Assembly (NCBI RefSeq): GCF_012273895.1
Contig: NC_052118.1
Span: 3,557,696-3,621,695, forward strand
Origin: Zerene cesonia
Taxonomy: Eukaryota; Arthropoda; Insecta; Lepidoptera; Pieridae
DNA: 64,000 bases
Reading direction: 5' to 3'
Below the pieces are notes generated by a model. It did not search any database, was not told the DNA's origin, and saw nothing but the letters and a program-made list of their open reading frames with translations. A program made the translations under genes and the position numbers. Shown piece by piece: positions 13,501 through 23,662 of this stretch; the first letter of the stretch is position 1; each line of letters opens with the position of its first letter.

Positions 13501-14310
13501 CATGCTAAAACATACCTAGCTAATTTTAAAAACACTTGCTTCTTGTATTTATAAAAAACTAGCTGCGCCCCGCGGTTTTGCACGCGTAAGTCCGTATCCC
13601 GTGGGAATATCTAGATAAAAAGTTGCCTATATGTCATTCCAGTTACTACGTACCAAATTTCATTGCAATCGGTTCAAAAAAATTTGCGTGAAAGAGTAAC
13701 AAACACACACACATCCTAACAAACTTTCGTATTTATTATATAAGTAGGAAGGATAGGATAGAACAGGATAATATTATTATTAAAACGAAATTATAAACTA
13801 GCGATATAGTAATAACTAATAAGACTTATGATTCTCACCTGACGTAAGCGCTTGTTTCAATGCCCGCCACTGTCTCGCATGGTAGACGGATAGGGTAAGC
13901 ACCACTACGAAAAAAACAATACAGCCACTAACTGCTAAAGTCAATGTAGACGTTTGTATGTCCCAACCACTTTCACGAGCACTACTCTCAGTCACTTCAC
14001 CGCTGTAGTCCGAGTATTCGTAATATTCGTAATCACTAGATAATTCACTCGCGTTTGAGTCATTGTCTTTTCGTGGTGTGTTAAAGGGCCAGATGCGGAC
14101 CTCGTAAAGCGGTTGGCAGATGGTGTCCCTATGTATCTCACAGGGGAACTTGACGGCGAGGCGGCGTGGGTCACAGCGGGTGCAGGGTTTACAGTCGCCA
14201 TTTTCTCGATCCCACCAGGTTTTCCCGCGCTCGCAGGCGCCGCCGCCCAAGACGGGAGCGAGCGTCAGGATAGCGATCAGCAAACATAACCTGAGTATCT
14301 CTCCTCGCAT
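10594..14310 (-). CDS. wgn: Wengen, TNF receptor superfamily member (3' end incomplete)
   Basis: Receptor for the TNF ligand Eiger, acting at the plasma membrane or endosomes upstream of JNK-type signalling. Exon A is 13839-14310, with ATG at 14310. It encodes a signal peptide (MRGEILRLCLLIAILTLAPV), one Cys-rich domain with the pairs CKPC, CDPRR and CEIHRDTIC, an acidic Tyr-rich stalk (DYEYYEYSDYSGE), a transmembrane helix (LAVSGCIVFFVVVLTLSVY) and the start of the cytoplasmic part (RQWRALKQALTS). Exon B is 10594-10722 and encodes DISAKLKLMEAGGEAP then DHHIYCNIHAGKDALLG, the conserved wengen tail. The intron is 3.1 kb. The exon B acceptor is a NAGNAG (TTAGCAG), so start 10722 or 10719 both keep the frame and add or drop one residue. 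Exon B ends in a good donor (G|GTAAAT), so at least one more exon exists; I could not find it with confidence. Wengen is short for a TNFR and has a single Cys-rich domain, as in other insects. Confidence 0.88.
13558..13747 (+). repeat. Lepidopteran SINE/LINE tail in the wengen intron-exon gap
   Basis: It starts 'ACTAGCTGCGCCCCGCGG', continues with 'TTGCCTATATGTCATTCCAG', 'TTTCATTGCAATCGGTTC' and 'GCGTGAAAGAGTAACAAACA', and ends with a TATTATATAAGTAGGA tail. This consensus is dispersed widely in Lepidoptera. It lies 90 bases downstream of the wengen exon at 13839. Confidence 0.7.
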
Positions 14311-16587
14311 TACCTATTAGGAATTACATATAAAGAATAATTATTCACTTTAAAAATTAAATTCACGTAACGATATAATCAATTAATTAAATTCAAACTA
14401 TGTAGGCATCACTTCGGTATAGGCAAGACAAATGATTATTTTAATTTATTCCTTTTATTTAGTTCCGTATAGTCCCGATAAGTCCTGTACCTGTACGAAG
14501 CCCTTACTTAAAACTCAAAAAAAAAGTTTAGAAGTAAAAGTAGGTATTTCGATGGTTGTGATTTAAAAAAAAAAGTGAATAAATAATTGTACTAATTATA
14601 AGATAGTGAAATCGTTATGGGAAAGATAATAAGTAAATAAATGAGAAATAGAGCATTAGCATTCTGGCTTGCTATAAACTGTAGGTAATATTATATCATT
14701 TAATCTGCGCTAAAGCGTAGGGCTTTTAGAACAAGATACAGGTTTAAGGCTTGTTTCTTATCGTTAGACGTTCGTTTGCAGCTAAAACTTTCTAAGCCGA
14801 GGCTTTGAAAGACATGTGATTATTATCAATTGTTGTTCCTTATATTCAAACACACTAGGAACATGAATTTTATTTACTTATCTACGTACCTAAATACGTA
14901 TTTATAGTGCATTAGATATAGTTCAAATTGCAGCTATATTAGTTAGGACTATATGTATACTTCTACCAAATTAGCTAATTAAAATAAAATAATTAGTAAT
15001 TTCTGTGTGCTTGGTGCGCAATACGTGCTGTTTTCTTGGTAAAATGTAGCGCGTAAAAAAGGCATGCGTATAATCCTAATAAAAATTAATGAATCTTCAT
15101 TTTTTTATGGTAATAGAGGAATGGTAATAACGAAAAAAAACAATGATAGGTTGTAAGACTTAAGAGCCCAGAAAAATAATTATTTTTTCAATCTACTAAT
15201 AAGACGTACAACATAATATAATAGAGGTTTTTCTAATCCCAAGCATCAAGCAGAATAGCTAAGTATGTAGGTGTATGTTTATACAACATAACCACGTATA
15301 ATTAAGAGATATTACATGTATATGTTACTACATAAAAAATGCTACTTTATAAAAATTTATTATCTAAGAGCGTTTTAGCAGCATCATAGCGAAAGGTATT
15401 TTTAATAGAGGGCTCTTAACAAAATTAAATTGGATGCTCTTAGAGCACATGATCACATCGTTGCTTTATGATCGTAATATTATATTGATAATTGAACGGA
15501 ATATCGTGAAAATCCGGATATATTTGGCAGATACGTAGAAATATTCTAAATACTATTTGTTATGAAAAAGATAATCAGCTAGATAAGAAAAAAAAAACAA
15601 AATTATGTGGGGACCTTCCTACTTCTTGTGGAAATCAGTCTCAGTAATAATTAATCACATAGTATTCTTAGTGCAAATAGGTAATAATAATAAATATTTA
15701 CCTTAAAGCTTAGATTCATGTATGTTACCTATGTCTTCAAAAAGGTCCACATCTCAAATTAAATACACTCCAAACACTGATTCTTTTTACATAACTCCTG
15801 GCCATCTAATTATAAATAAAAATATGTTCATCTTTAAGCACACACTATTCGTGATTTTAAATACTATAGATATATTTAATTTATTTATGAAATAAACTCA
15901 ATTAAATGATAACGGATTCTATAAATGCGCCTACGCTTTATTGTTTAAATAGCGTGACTGACAAATCTTAATCGAATCGACACTCGACAGTCCGTTGCCC
16001 AACTCAACTCCCGTATTCCGAAGTCAAACCGAGTTTAGCAAGAACGAATAGGTCACAACGAATATTTATTATAAATGTAATTATTTTGGTTCTTCACCGC
16101 ATGAACATAAGATTTAAAATTGGTTAATGCTTGGTTGAGTGATGATCGGTTGTGCCAGCAGTGTTACTTTTCTATTTCTGTTCATCAAGTCGAACTATGT
16201 AAGAAAAAAATTAAAAGAGCTTAATAATTAATCGTAACAATTTTAAATTATATATATGTTACAAAAATTACGTAGCCATACAGTTACACATCAAAAAACC
16301 ATGTATCTAATCCATTAAAAAAATATTTTTATACATGAAATTTGACTGACGTTCGATCTTATTTCCATCAATGTCATTAGTCAATAGTTCAAAGGTTTTT
16401 ACATTGTTTTAATTTTTTGTGGATTGAATTGTAATTTTATTGTTTCAATGTGAGGTTCGCAATAAACATTAATTAACAAATAATCGGATCATTGCGTTTT
16501 ATTCAATACAACATTTTGTAATATTTAGGTGCATAAAATAATAATATAATTAAATATTTACCAGTATTTAGGTCTCGAACTCAAAAC
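14311..16587. other. Divergent intergenic region between wengen and TMEM41B
   Basis: 2.3 kb separating two genes transcribed away from each other, so it should contain both promoters and the wengen 5' UTR. It is AT-rich throughout. I see no TATA/initiator pair I would stand behind, and no coding potential. Confidence 0.5.
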
Positions 16588-18497
16588 ATGAGCGCAATTA
16601 ATCGGAAGAACAATAGAGCACAAAATGTCCAAGGTGAAAATATTCAAGATCCATCAATATCATCAACAGTAATGAACATAAAACCAAGAGTGTTGTATAG
16701 GCAAAATGACTGCATTGGCTTGTTTGATCATCTTCCAAGTACCATTTTCCTTTATTTCCTTACCTTTTTCCATTTTTTTTCCTAAATCGCTTGAGAACCG
16801 TGATATTAATTGGTGTCAGAAACTTATAATGATTTCTATTTCAGATTCACACAATACTGCATCTAAAGTGCCAGTTTTATCAACATCTACAGCTTTAATT
16901 CTCGTTCTTATTATATTTTTGTCTTCCCTTTTGACATTGAGCTTTATTTATAGGCAGTTTCCTGATTTAGATGAGTAAGTTATTGTGAGAATTTACTTAA
17001 ATTGTTTGCAATCTTTTACATTTTACGTTAATTTTTTACCAAATATATTGTTTTTTTTCATGAAGCCAGGAAAAACAGCATATAAAGTTACCATGGGATC
17101 TGGAAGAGGCCAAACAACTTGGTCTTGTTTTAGATAGATACAAAGACAAGTACTTTTATGAAGTATTATTGGGAGTAATCTTAGTATATATATTGTATCC
17201 TTTTCAAAGAATATTAGTTGCTGGCCCCTGCTTTGCCCAGGTTGACCCAGAACACATAATAGCTTTGACACTTGGTCATGATTTATTTATTTATTTATTT
17301 ATGCTTTATTGTTTTGGAATAATTACAAATTGAGACTTAACCTAGGGAACATTATCACAAGTGGCGGTCTTATCGCTAAATAGCGATTTCTTCCAGACAA
17401 CCGGAAACAAAAAAATGATGCAGCGTTTTAATTGTAATTTTTTACATTAGCTCAGTAGATACATAGATTACACAATACAACCTGACAAAAATTAACTGTT
17501 TATAATATTACTAGCGGTCCGCACCAGCTTCACCCGTGGTACATATATAGCACATAGCATTCCTCAATGAATGGGGTATCTAACAGTGAAATAATTTTTC
17601 AAATCAGACCAGTAGTTCCTGTTCAAACAAACAAACTCTTCAGCTTTATAATATTTATTTTTTTTACAATTATTATTTCAATTGCTTAAAATAACTTCCA
17701 AGTTTTAAATATCATTTAGTTTGAATAGAATAAAAAACAAATTGATGATTAATATTCATTTAGACACCAGTCTAATGACTTAGAAATAATTATTTTTTCA
17801 GCCACAATTTACTATATAACAACCTTAACCAGATGTACAGTTTGCAAACATTTGCAATTCCAGGGTCAATATTTCTCAGTATTCTATCCGGATTTCTATT
17901 TCCGTTCTATTTAGCATTAATTTTGGTTTGTTGCTGTTCTGCTATAGGAGCGAGTTTATGTTTCTTTTTATCTAATTTACTTGGGAAGAGATTGGTGAAG
18001 AAATTTTTTCCCGAAAGAGCCGCACAGTGGTCAAAAGCTGTTGAGAAGCATAGAAACAACTTGCTCAGTTATATTATATTTTTGAGGGTGACACCATTCT
18101 TACCTAATTGGTTTATAAATATGTCCGCACCAGTGATTGGTGTACCTCTTGTGCCATTTGCATTAGGAACCTTTATAGGTGAGTTATATATTGATTAAAA
18201 AAATATTTTAGTCTATCTTATGGGGAAAGGAGATTTGTCTTGTTGTGATATTGTGCTTGTTGTAATAATTAAAATGTTTATATTACTTTCTCAAAACTTA
18301 AAATTCTAAATCAGTATTTTTTTTTAGGTATAGCCCCACCTTCATTTGTGGCCATACAAGCAGGGCAGACTTTACATACATTGACTTCAACAAGGGATGC
18401 ATGGTCATGGACTTCCATAACAGTCCTTAGTTTGTTTGCCCTAGTGTCATTAGTACCTGTATTATTAAAGCAAAAACTAAAAGAAAAGTTTGAATAA
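16588..18497 (+). CDS. TMEM41B: TMEM41B / stasimon, VTT-domain ER scramblase
   Basis: ER multi-pass phospholipid scramblase needed for autophagosome formation and lipid mobilisation; the Drosophila orthologue is stasimon. Five exons give 270 aa: 16588-16633, 16845-16974, 17066-17194, 17841-18178 and 18328-18497. Exon 3 encodes the KLPWDLEEAKQLGLVLDRYK cytosolic segment. The junction at 17194/17841 restores VLLGVILVYIFLQTFAIPG, collinear with the family. The VTT core follows: GSIFLSILSGFLFPF, then FPERAAQWSKAVEKHRNN, YIIFLRVTPFLPNWFIN and GIAPPSFVAIQAG. The C terminus ends in the basic KQKLKEKFE. Exon 1 is the least certain: the donor at 16634 (AAG|GTGAAA) keeps the frame, and a weaker donor near 16738 would add about 35 residues. 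ATG 16588 is the first in frame. The gene converges with the C6orf89-like gene, whose stop is 213 bases away. Confidence 0.9.
17279..17400 (-). repeat. LINE 3' tail with (TAAA)n end, in a TMEM41B intron
   Basis: Read on the minus strand it gives 'TCTGGAAGAAATCGCTATTT', 'AGCGATAAGACCGCC' and a terminal AATAAAG plus (TAAA)n. A second copy in the opposite orientation is at 55495-55657. This is a known type of lepidopteran non-LTR 3' end. Confidence 0.65.
17511..17660 (+). repeat. 'CTAGCGGTCCGC' retroelement tail
   Basis: 'CTAGCGGTCCGCACCAGCTT', then 'GTGAAATAATTTTTCAAATC', 'AGTAGTTCCTGTTCAAACAA' and 'CTCTTCAGCTTTATAATATT'. Related copies occur at 20759-20935 and 50268-50470, and a 5' fragment lies near 60508. 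Confidence 0.6.
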
Positions 18498-18602
18498 CTA
18501 TTTATAATTTTTAGTTAATTTATTTTAGACAAATTAATACAAATGGGTTTGATTAAATGTTTTAACATTCCAAGTGGAGTGTATTGTTTGAGGCAAGCAT
18601 GT

Positions 18603-18608
18603 TTTATT
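18603..18608 (-). terminator. Poly(A) signal for the C6orf89-like gene
   Basis: AATAAA on the minus strand, about 100 bases past the stop at 18710. It lies inside the likely TMEM41B 3' UTR. Confidence 0.45.
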
Positions 18609-18674
18609 TTAAAATTAGACTTTTAAATCATTTTAATAATTAATAAGAAGTATAATTCATAGGTAATATAGGTA

Positions 18675-18680
18675 AATAAA
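18675..18680 (+). terminator. Poly(A) signal for TMEM41B
   Basis: AATAAA on the plus strand, 178 bases past the TMEM41B stop and 30 bases short of the opposing gene's stop codon. The two 3' UTRs therefore probably overlap as antisense. Confidence 0.45.
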
Positions 18681-18709
18681 AAACAAAAAGGTACGTCAGT
18701 GACTCTTTT

Positions 18710-20069
18710 TCAGCAATAAGAACCAACATGAGCAATGAATGTTTCATTATGTAAAGTTTGTTGGACAGTTGGTCTCCAGTACCACCAGTTGTACCACACT
18801 AAAATAAAATAAAAATATGAGAGTCTAATAATGTGTGATAGCCAAAATGTATAAAGCATAAGCATAATATTTCTACTAGTATTCCTTATAAACTGTTTAT
18901 ATTTGTAAGGAACTCAAGTATTTTTAAAATGATGACATATTGAAAAATGTAGCACAGTATGTAGCAAAGCAAAATTATTCATAGTAATTTCAAAAATACT
19001 TACACAAATATGACTCTGGTAACTTTATTTCTAGAGATCTACATTGATGTTTGCATTCATCAGCAGGTGCTAATGTAACAGTTCTCTTTCCACTTAATAC
19101 TAATAAAAATGAGAAATTACATTCAGTATCTGGCACTTGAAATTGATTTCCATCTGTATCAATAATTATAAATCTTTCTGAGCTTTGACCAAATTTTGGA
19201 ACAATTTTAGGTCTTGGAATGTATTGCCGTAATATTCTTGCTGCATTCAATGTGTTAATTTTCCTACAAAAATCATGTTCTTGCTCTAAAATATTTTATG
19301 ATTAAATTTTGAACACAGTATAGTAACAAATAAAGAATATTTGCTTACCAAATATAGAGGTTGTGATTTGTATTACTATCATGATTGTTACTGAACACAT
19401 CTTCAGGTGTTAAATAATATTTATTATTAACTAATACTTTAGGACTCTCCACATCAAATACCTTCCTATTTCTAACATATAATTCACTTAATTGTATCCA
19501 TGACAATTCTGTTTGTTTAGTTAAATAAATCAAGGGTGAAATGTGCTGCCTATGTGAATGATTAGGATTCTGTATTTCTCTGACATTTTGAACATTACTA
19601 CAAGGCCAACAATCCATATCCACCACCGTAAAGTAAGGATTTTGGAGTAAGCATGTTTCTTGATGCAGGCCTGTAAAAAAAATATTAAAAAAATTTAATA
19701 GAAATGGTTTTTATTGATAATAAAGTAGAAACAAAGATTACCCGTTAATCCTGGAAAAAGCGATAGAAACGGAAGAGAAATTTGTCTCCAAAGCCGCAGC
19801 CCTGGATAAATATATTCTTGTACATTGCAAATGATACAACTATAAATATATCGGTAATGTGTAGTAACAGCTATTACACACGAAAGAGCAAATACTATGC
19901 ATAATATTTTAAGCCATAGTTTGTATTTGCGTTGACTTGAGTTTTCTAGATTTCGAAGGGAATCTAAATACATCCGTCGGAACTCATCCTCGCGAATACC
20001 TGCATCAATGCATTCTTTTCTTAATCTCTGTATATCGTTGGCATAATCATGCAAAATTTCTTCAGTCAT
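18710..20069 (-). CDS. C6orf89 / BRAP-family single-pass membrane protein
   Basis: Homologue of bombesin receptor-activated protein C6orf89, a type II membrane protein of poorly defined function. Four exons: 19742-20069, 19349-19670, 19004-19263 and 18710-18798 (TGA), all with GT/AG and a continuous frame, giving 332 aa against 347 in human. Order: a short charged cytosolic N terminus (YANDIQRLRKECIDAGIRED), one membrane helix (KILCIVFALSCVIAVTTHY), then a luminal part with a DCWPC motif. The C-terminal half has ERFIIIDTDGNQFQVPDTEC and CKHQCRSLEIKLPESY, followed by NWWYWRP. The Cys-x3-Cys and the aromatic 'W' run match the family's conserved end. A histone-deacetylase-enhancer role has been proposed for the mammalian protein; nothing here tests that. 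Confidence 0.78.
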
Positions 20070-20758
20070 TTATTGATTGGAAATAGTTAATATTTACTCA
20101 TTTATTAAAGTTTTCAGTAATGTTAGCTTATTGACGATGACGGATGTGCAAACTACAATGTTGAATGTACATATCAACTTGTGGTTATCAATGTCAGAAA
20201 AGTCACTGTCAGTTATTATACATATACAGCACAGACCATATACTTAAAAAGAAAAGTTACATGACCGTGGTACTGTACTATTAGTAATATATGTACTACT
20301 AGTACATACTAAAGGTAAGTATTTTTACAAAAGGGACAACAATAATAATAGTAATATTATTTTATATAAGCACTGAAACGCATATTTATTTTTAAAGAAA
20401 CACTACAATAAATATACAACGGGTTTAAAATCATGGGGATGTAATACGCAGGTAATCAAAATTTAATTGCAATGAAATGGGGTTTAGTAGGCTGTTCAAG
20501 CGTCATACTTTTACACACGAGGAATAACACTTGTGGCCTACCTTCTTTGATTAGCGTTTATTATCCTGTAATGCAATAGAAAAAGAATACAATTATCTTT
20601 ATATCTGTATACTGAAACACGTAAAAATACACAATTCACTTGGATTCCCTGTGTTTTAGAGAATAGTTTCTTTCACCTTTCATCTATTTTATTTTAATTA
20701 AAATTATACAAAAACTACAGTCTAAAACTACTGATACTATTATATTATATATAATGTA

Positions 20759-20935
20759 CTAGCTGCGCCCCGTGGATATTGCCCGCAAAGTACATAATGT
20801 TACATATCCTCTATAAATGGGTTATCAAACACTGAAATAATTTTTCAAATCGTATTAGTAGTTCCGTTGAGATTAGCGCGTTCAACCAAACAAAAAAAAA
20901 TCAAAAGAACTTCAGCTTTATCATTATTAGTATAT
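20759..20935 (+). repeat. 'ACTAGCTGCGCCCCG' retroelement tail
   Basis: 'CTAGCTGCGCCCCGTGGATA', 'CACTGAAATAATTTTTCAAA', 'TTAGTAGTTCCGTTGAGATT' and 'ACTTCAGCTTTATCATTATT', the same ordered blocks as at 17511-17660. Confidence 0.6.
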
Positions 20936-21928
20936 ACATGCCACAATTTTCTAGTACAAATTGTAAAAATGATGGAGAGTATACGTGACTGAGATTGTAA
21001 AATTATTTTAGCGGTCTGAGACTATTTTCAATGCGCTCATAGTTTTAGTCTTGTTTTATTTACTTATGTCTTAATATATTATAGATGTATTATTGATATT
21101 TTGTGTATGTGCCACTTATGGTTAGGTACTCTTCCTTGTTATTTAATATACAAAGTAACGAACAGGCATTTGACTTTTTATGAGAAAATGTATAATATTT
21201 TTTATTTAAAGATGTGTACCCCGGAAGAAGCTGTTACAAAGAAACTTTAAGATATAGTTATTCTAAATGGGACGCACAAACATTAAATGTCAAAAGGACC
21301 AAACTGAAAACCAATTATGATAAATTTGCGACTTATAGATTGAGTATAAAAATAGCAATGGACATCGAATTAACAGCAGAAGGAAAAAAATCAATCAGTT
21401 CATAATTGATTCTAAATTATTACAGCAATGTATTTAGTATAGTTAGTAGTTCAAATATTTCGAGTCCGTTTAGAGTAGCATGCCACCTCGCTTAGACACC
21501 CAAAGCGGTAGCGACGGCGACGAGGGGCATGTCGTGCGCACGAGTTCATGTGGAGGTTTTAAAATTTTACCCTAACGGTAAGCGATGCACTTAAAAGTTT
21601 GAAGTCAAAGCATTCTGCGGTTGGTATACCTGCCTTTCTATTGAAGGATTGCAGCAGAGTTTCTGTAAAATCTATTCACTATAACTATGTTCGATATTTA
21701 TTTAAAATCTGTAATTTTTCCGGTTCATTAGAAAATTATTCGTGTCATGCCAAAGAAATGTGCATTTCTGTGTACCAAATGCATACGGAGGAGTCGAAGC
21801 CCGCCGCTTTTATTTAATCCTCGAGCAAGAAACAATTTATATCAAATCTAATATCTATATTTCCTAATATTTTAATGTTTTGGTACTACTATTGTTGTAA
21901 TTTTTTATGAACATTATATATAAACAAC

Positions 21929-22105
21929 TAGCTGCATCCGGCAATCGCTGTTCTGCCTTACTCTTATCATGTAGGTGTATGAAAAATAGATGTTGGCCGA
22001 TTTTCATAGATACTGGATAAGCACAAAAAATTTCATCAAAATCGGTCTAGCCGTTTCGGAGGAGTATGGCAACGAAAACTGTGACACAAGAATTTTATAT
22101 GTTAG
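21929..22105 (+). repeat. Retroelement tail with the 'AAAATCGGTCTAGCCGTTTC' core
   Basis: It begins 'AACTAGCTGCATCCGGCAAT' and carries 'TTTCATCAAAATCGGTCTAG' then 'CCGTTTCGGAGGAGTATGG', a very common lepidopteran non-LTR/SINE 3' sequence. It belongs to a different subfamily from its neighbours. Confidence 0.65.
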
Positions 22106-22734
22106 AAGATTTACTGTCTAGAGCGTCATAAACATTAATATTCTCCTCCCATGGAGGACATGAATAGCCTTTGAGTAAGACTTATAAGTATTTTCTCATA
22201 CAATTTAAATGAAGTGAATTTAAATAGGTATTATACCTAATTTTTCTACCTAGGTTGTTTAATTCACGAATAAATGATTTATTATGAATGTTTACTTGAA
22301 CATTATGCCTCTCTTTTATATTGGTTTTGGGAAATTGGATTTTATGAGTTATTTGGTTAATCCTAACCAGATATACATCCATATATCTATATATTGCGTT
22401 GCTGAGATTTTGTTTTATTTTTTGATTTAGGTTATTTAATGAAACTGTAATTATTAAGCGCTTTAGTATGTTTAATCTTAACGTATTTCTTATTTTAATG
22501 TGTAAATGAGACCTCGCATGCAATTACTACCTATATGGTATTTCTAGACTAATATTTTATCGTTTTTGTAAAACGAAATTCAATCACTGGACCAGCCTGA
22601 AAATTAGCGCTGTTACGCACATTTTTTGGTGTACTGCATAATAACGCATTTAACAGAGGCAGGTTCCGTTTTCTTTAGAGAATGAACATATTATCCGTCT
22701 GAGGACTGTGCAGGCCAATGTTACGTTCTTTATT

Positions 22735-22965
22735 CACAATCGTCAGCGTTGGTCCAATAAATGGTCATCGATTTTTGTTGTAATGTTCAGAGGCCCATCT
22801 TCACAATAGTTAGCGTTGGTCCAACAAATGGTCCTTGATATGCCGCAATGCTAGGAGGCCCCTTTTCACAATCGTCATCGTTGGTCCAACAAATGGTTCT
22901 CGATGTTTGCAGCAATGATAGGAGGCCCCTTAACACAACTGATAGCATTGGACCAACAAATAATT
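22735..22965 (+). repeat. 65-67 bp minisatellite, about 3.5 units (copy A)
   Basis: Units begin at 22735, 22802, 22867 and 22934. Each carries CACAAT, then GCGTTGGTCCAACAAATGG or a variant, then AGGAGGCCCC. The last unit is partial. The array lies in a roughly 430-base element starting with a small palindrome. Confidence 0.7.
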
Positions 22966-23662
22966 GCAGGGACAATGGGCTCTGGCTAAAGTGTATTGTT
23001 AATGAATTTTAAACATGTGGAGTCGTAATTAGGTAGGTTCATATTTTCGGTGCAAGGTTTTCAGCATCTTGTTTTCGTGGGAGGTATACATAGGTAGCTT
23101 TTTAATACTATCACAGTATTTTTAAGTACTCTATTTACTGAAATTTTATAGTTATTGATATATTTTTATATCCCTGACTGATTCTGAGAAAAAAAGAAAC
23201 GATATGAAGTTGTGGTATTAAATAGATAACTAAACTCAGCAGTGGTATTCAAGTAGGTATGTTCGAACGGGTAATGACTGATAAAAAAGTAAATATCGTT
23301 TCAAAAGGATTTGATTTGAATAACACTTAATTTAAGTCGCAATAATAAACGTAAAAGAGAAACATTATGATAGGTTCAAATGACATAACAAATTCCAATT
23401 TTCTATAACAAATTCTCTAGACATTTAACCACAAAATAATTACACGATAAGATAAGACAAAGTAGCCGTGTTCGGGTTCGATAAAACTGTCAATGCACGT
23501 AAAGAGTCCGTCAATAAGACGACATGCTCTCTTGAATTTTCTTATTTATAAAGCTATTATTTTGACTAGTGTAGTGTAAAAGATCCGCCTAGCGTCGAGT
23601 GAAGTTGTTGCAATGTATTTTAATATAAATTGTTTATAAAATGTCTATATACAAACAACTGA

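Larger units (their letters stand above)
20070..22554. other. Intergenic region with retroelement fragments
   Basis: 2.5 kb upstream of the C6orf89-like gene. It holds two retroelement tails (20759-20935, 21929-22105) and a small GC-rich patch near 21480-21545. Short open frames at 21214-21405 and 21599-21817 have no recognisable domain or splice context. Confidence 0.5.

Noticed and set aside
17833..18198. ATG 17833 as the start of a short membrane protein
   Set aside because: It lies just upstream of the TMEM41B exon acceptor at 17841. The spliced model restores the conserved YIFLQTFAIPG continuity and the full VTT protein.
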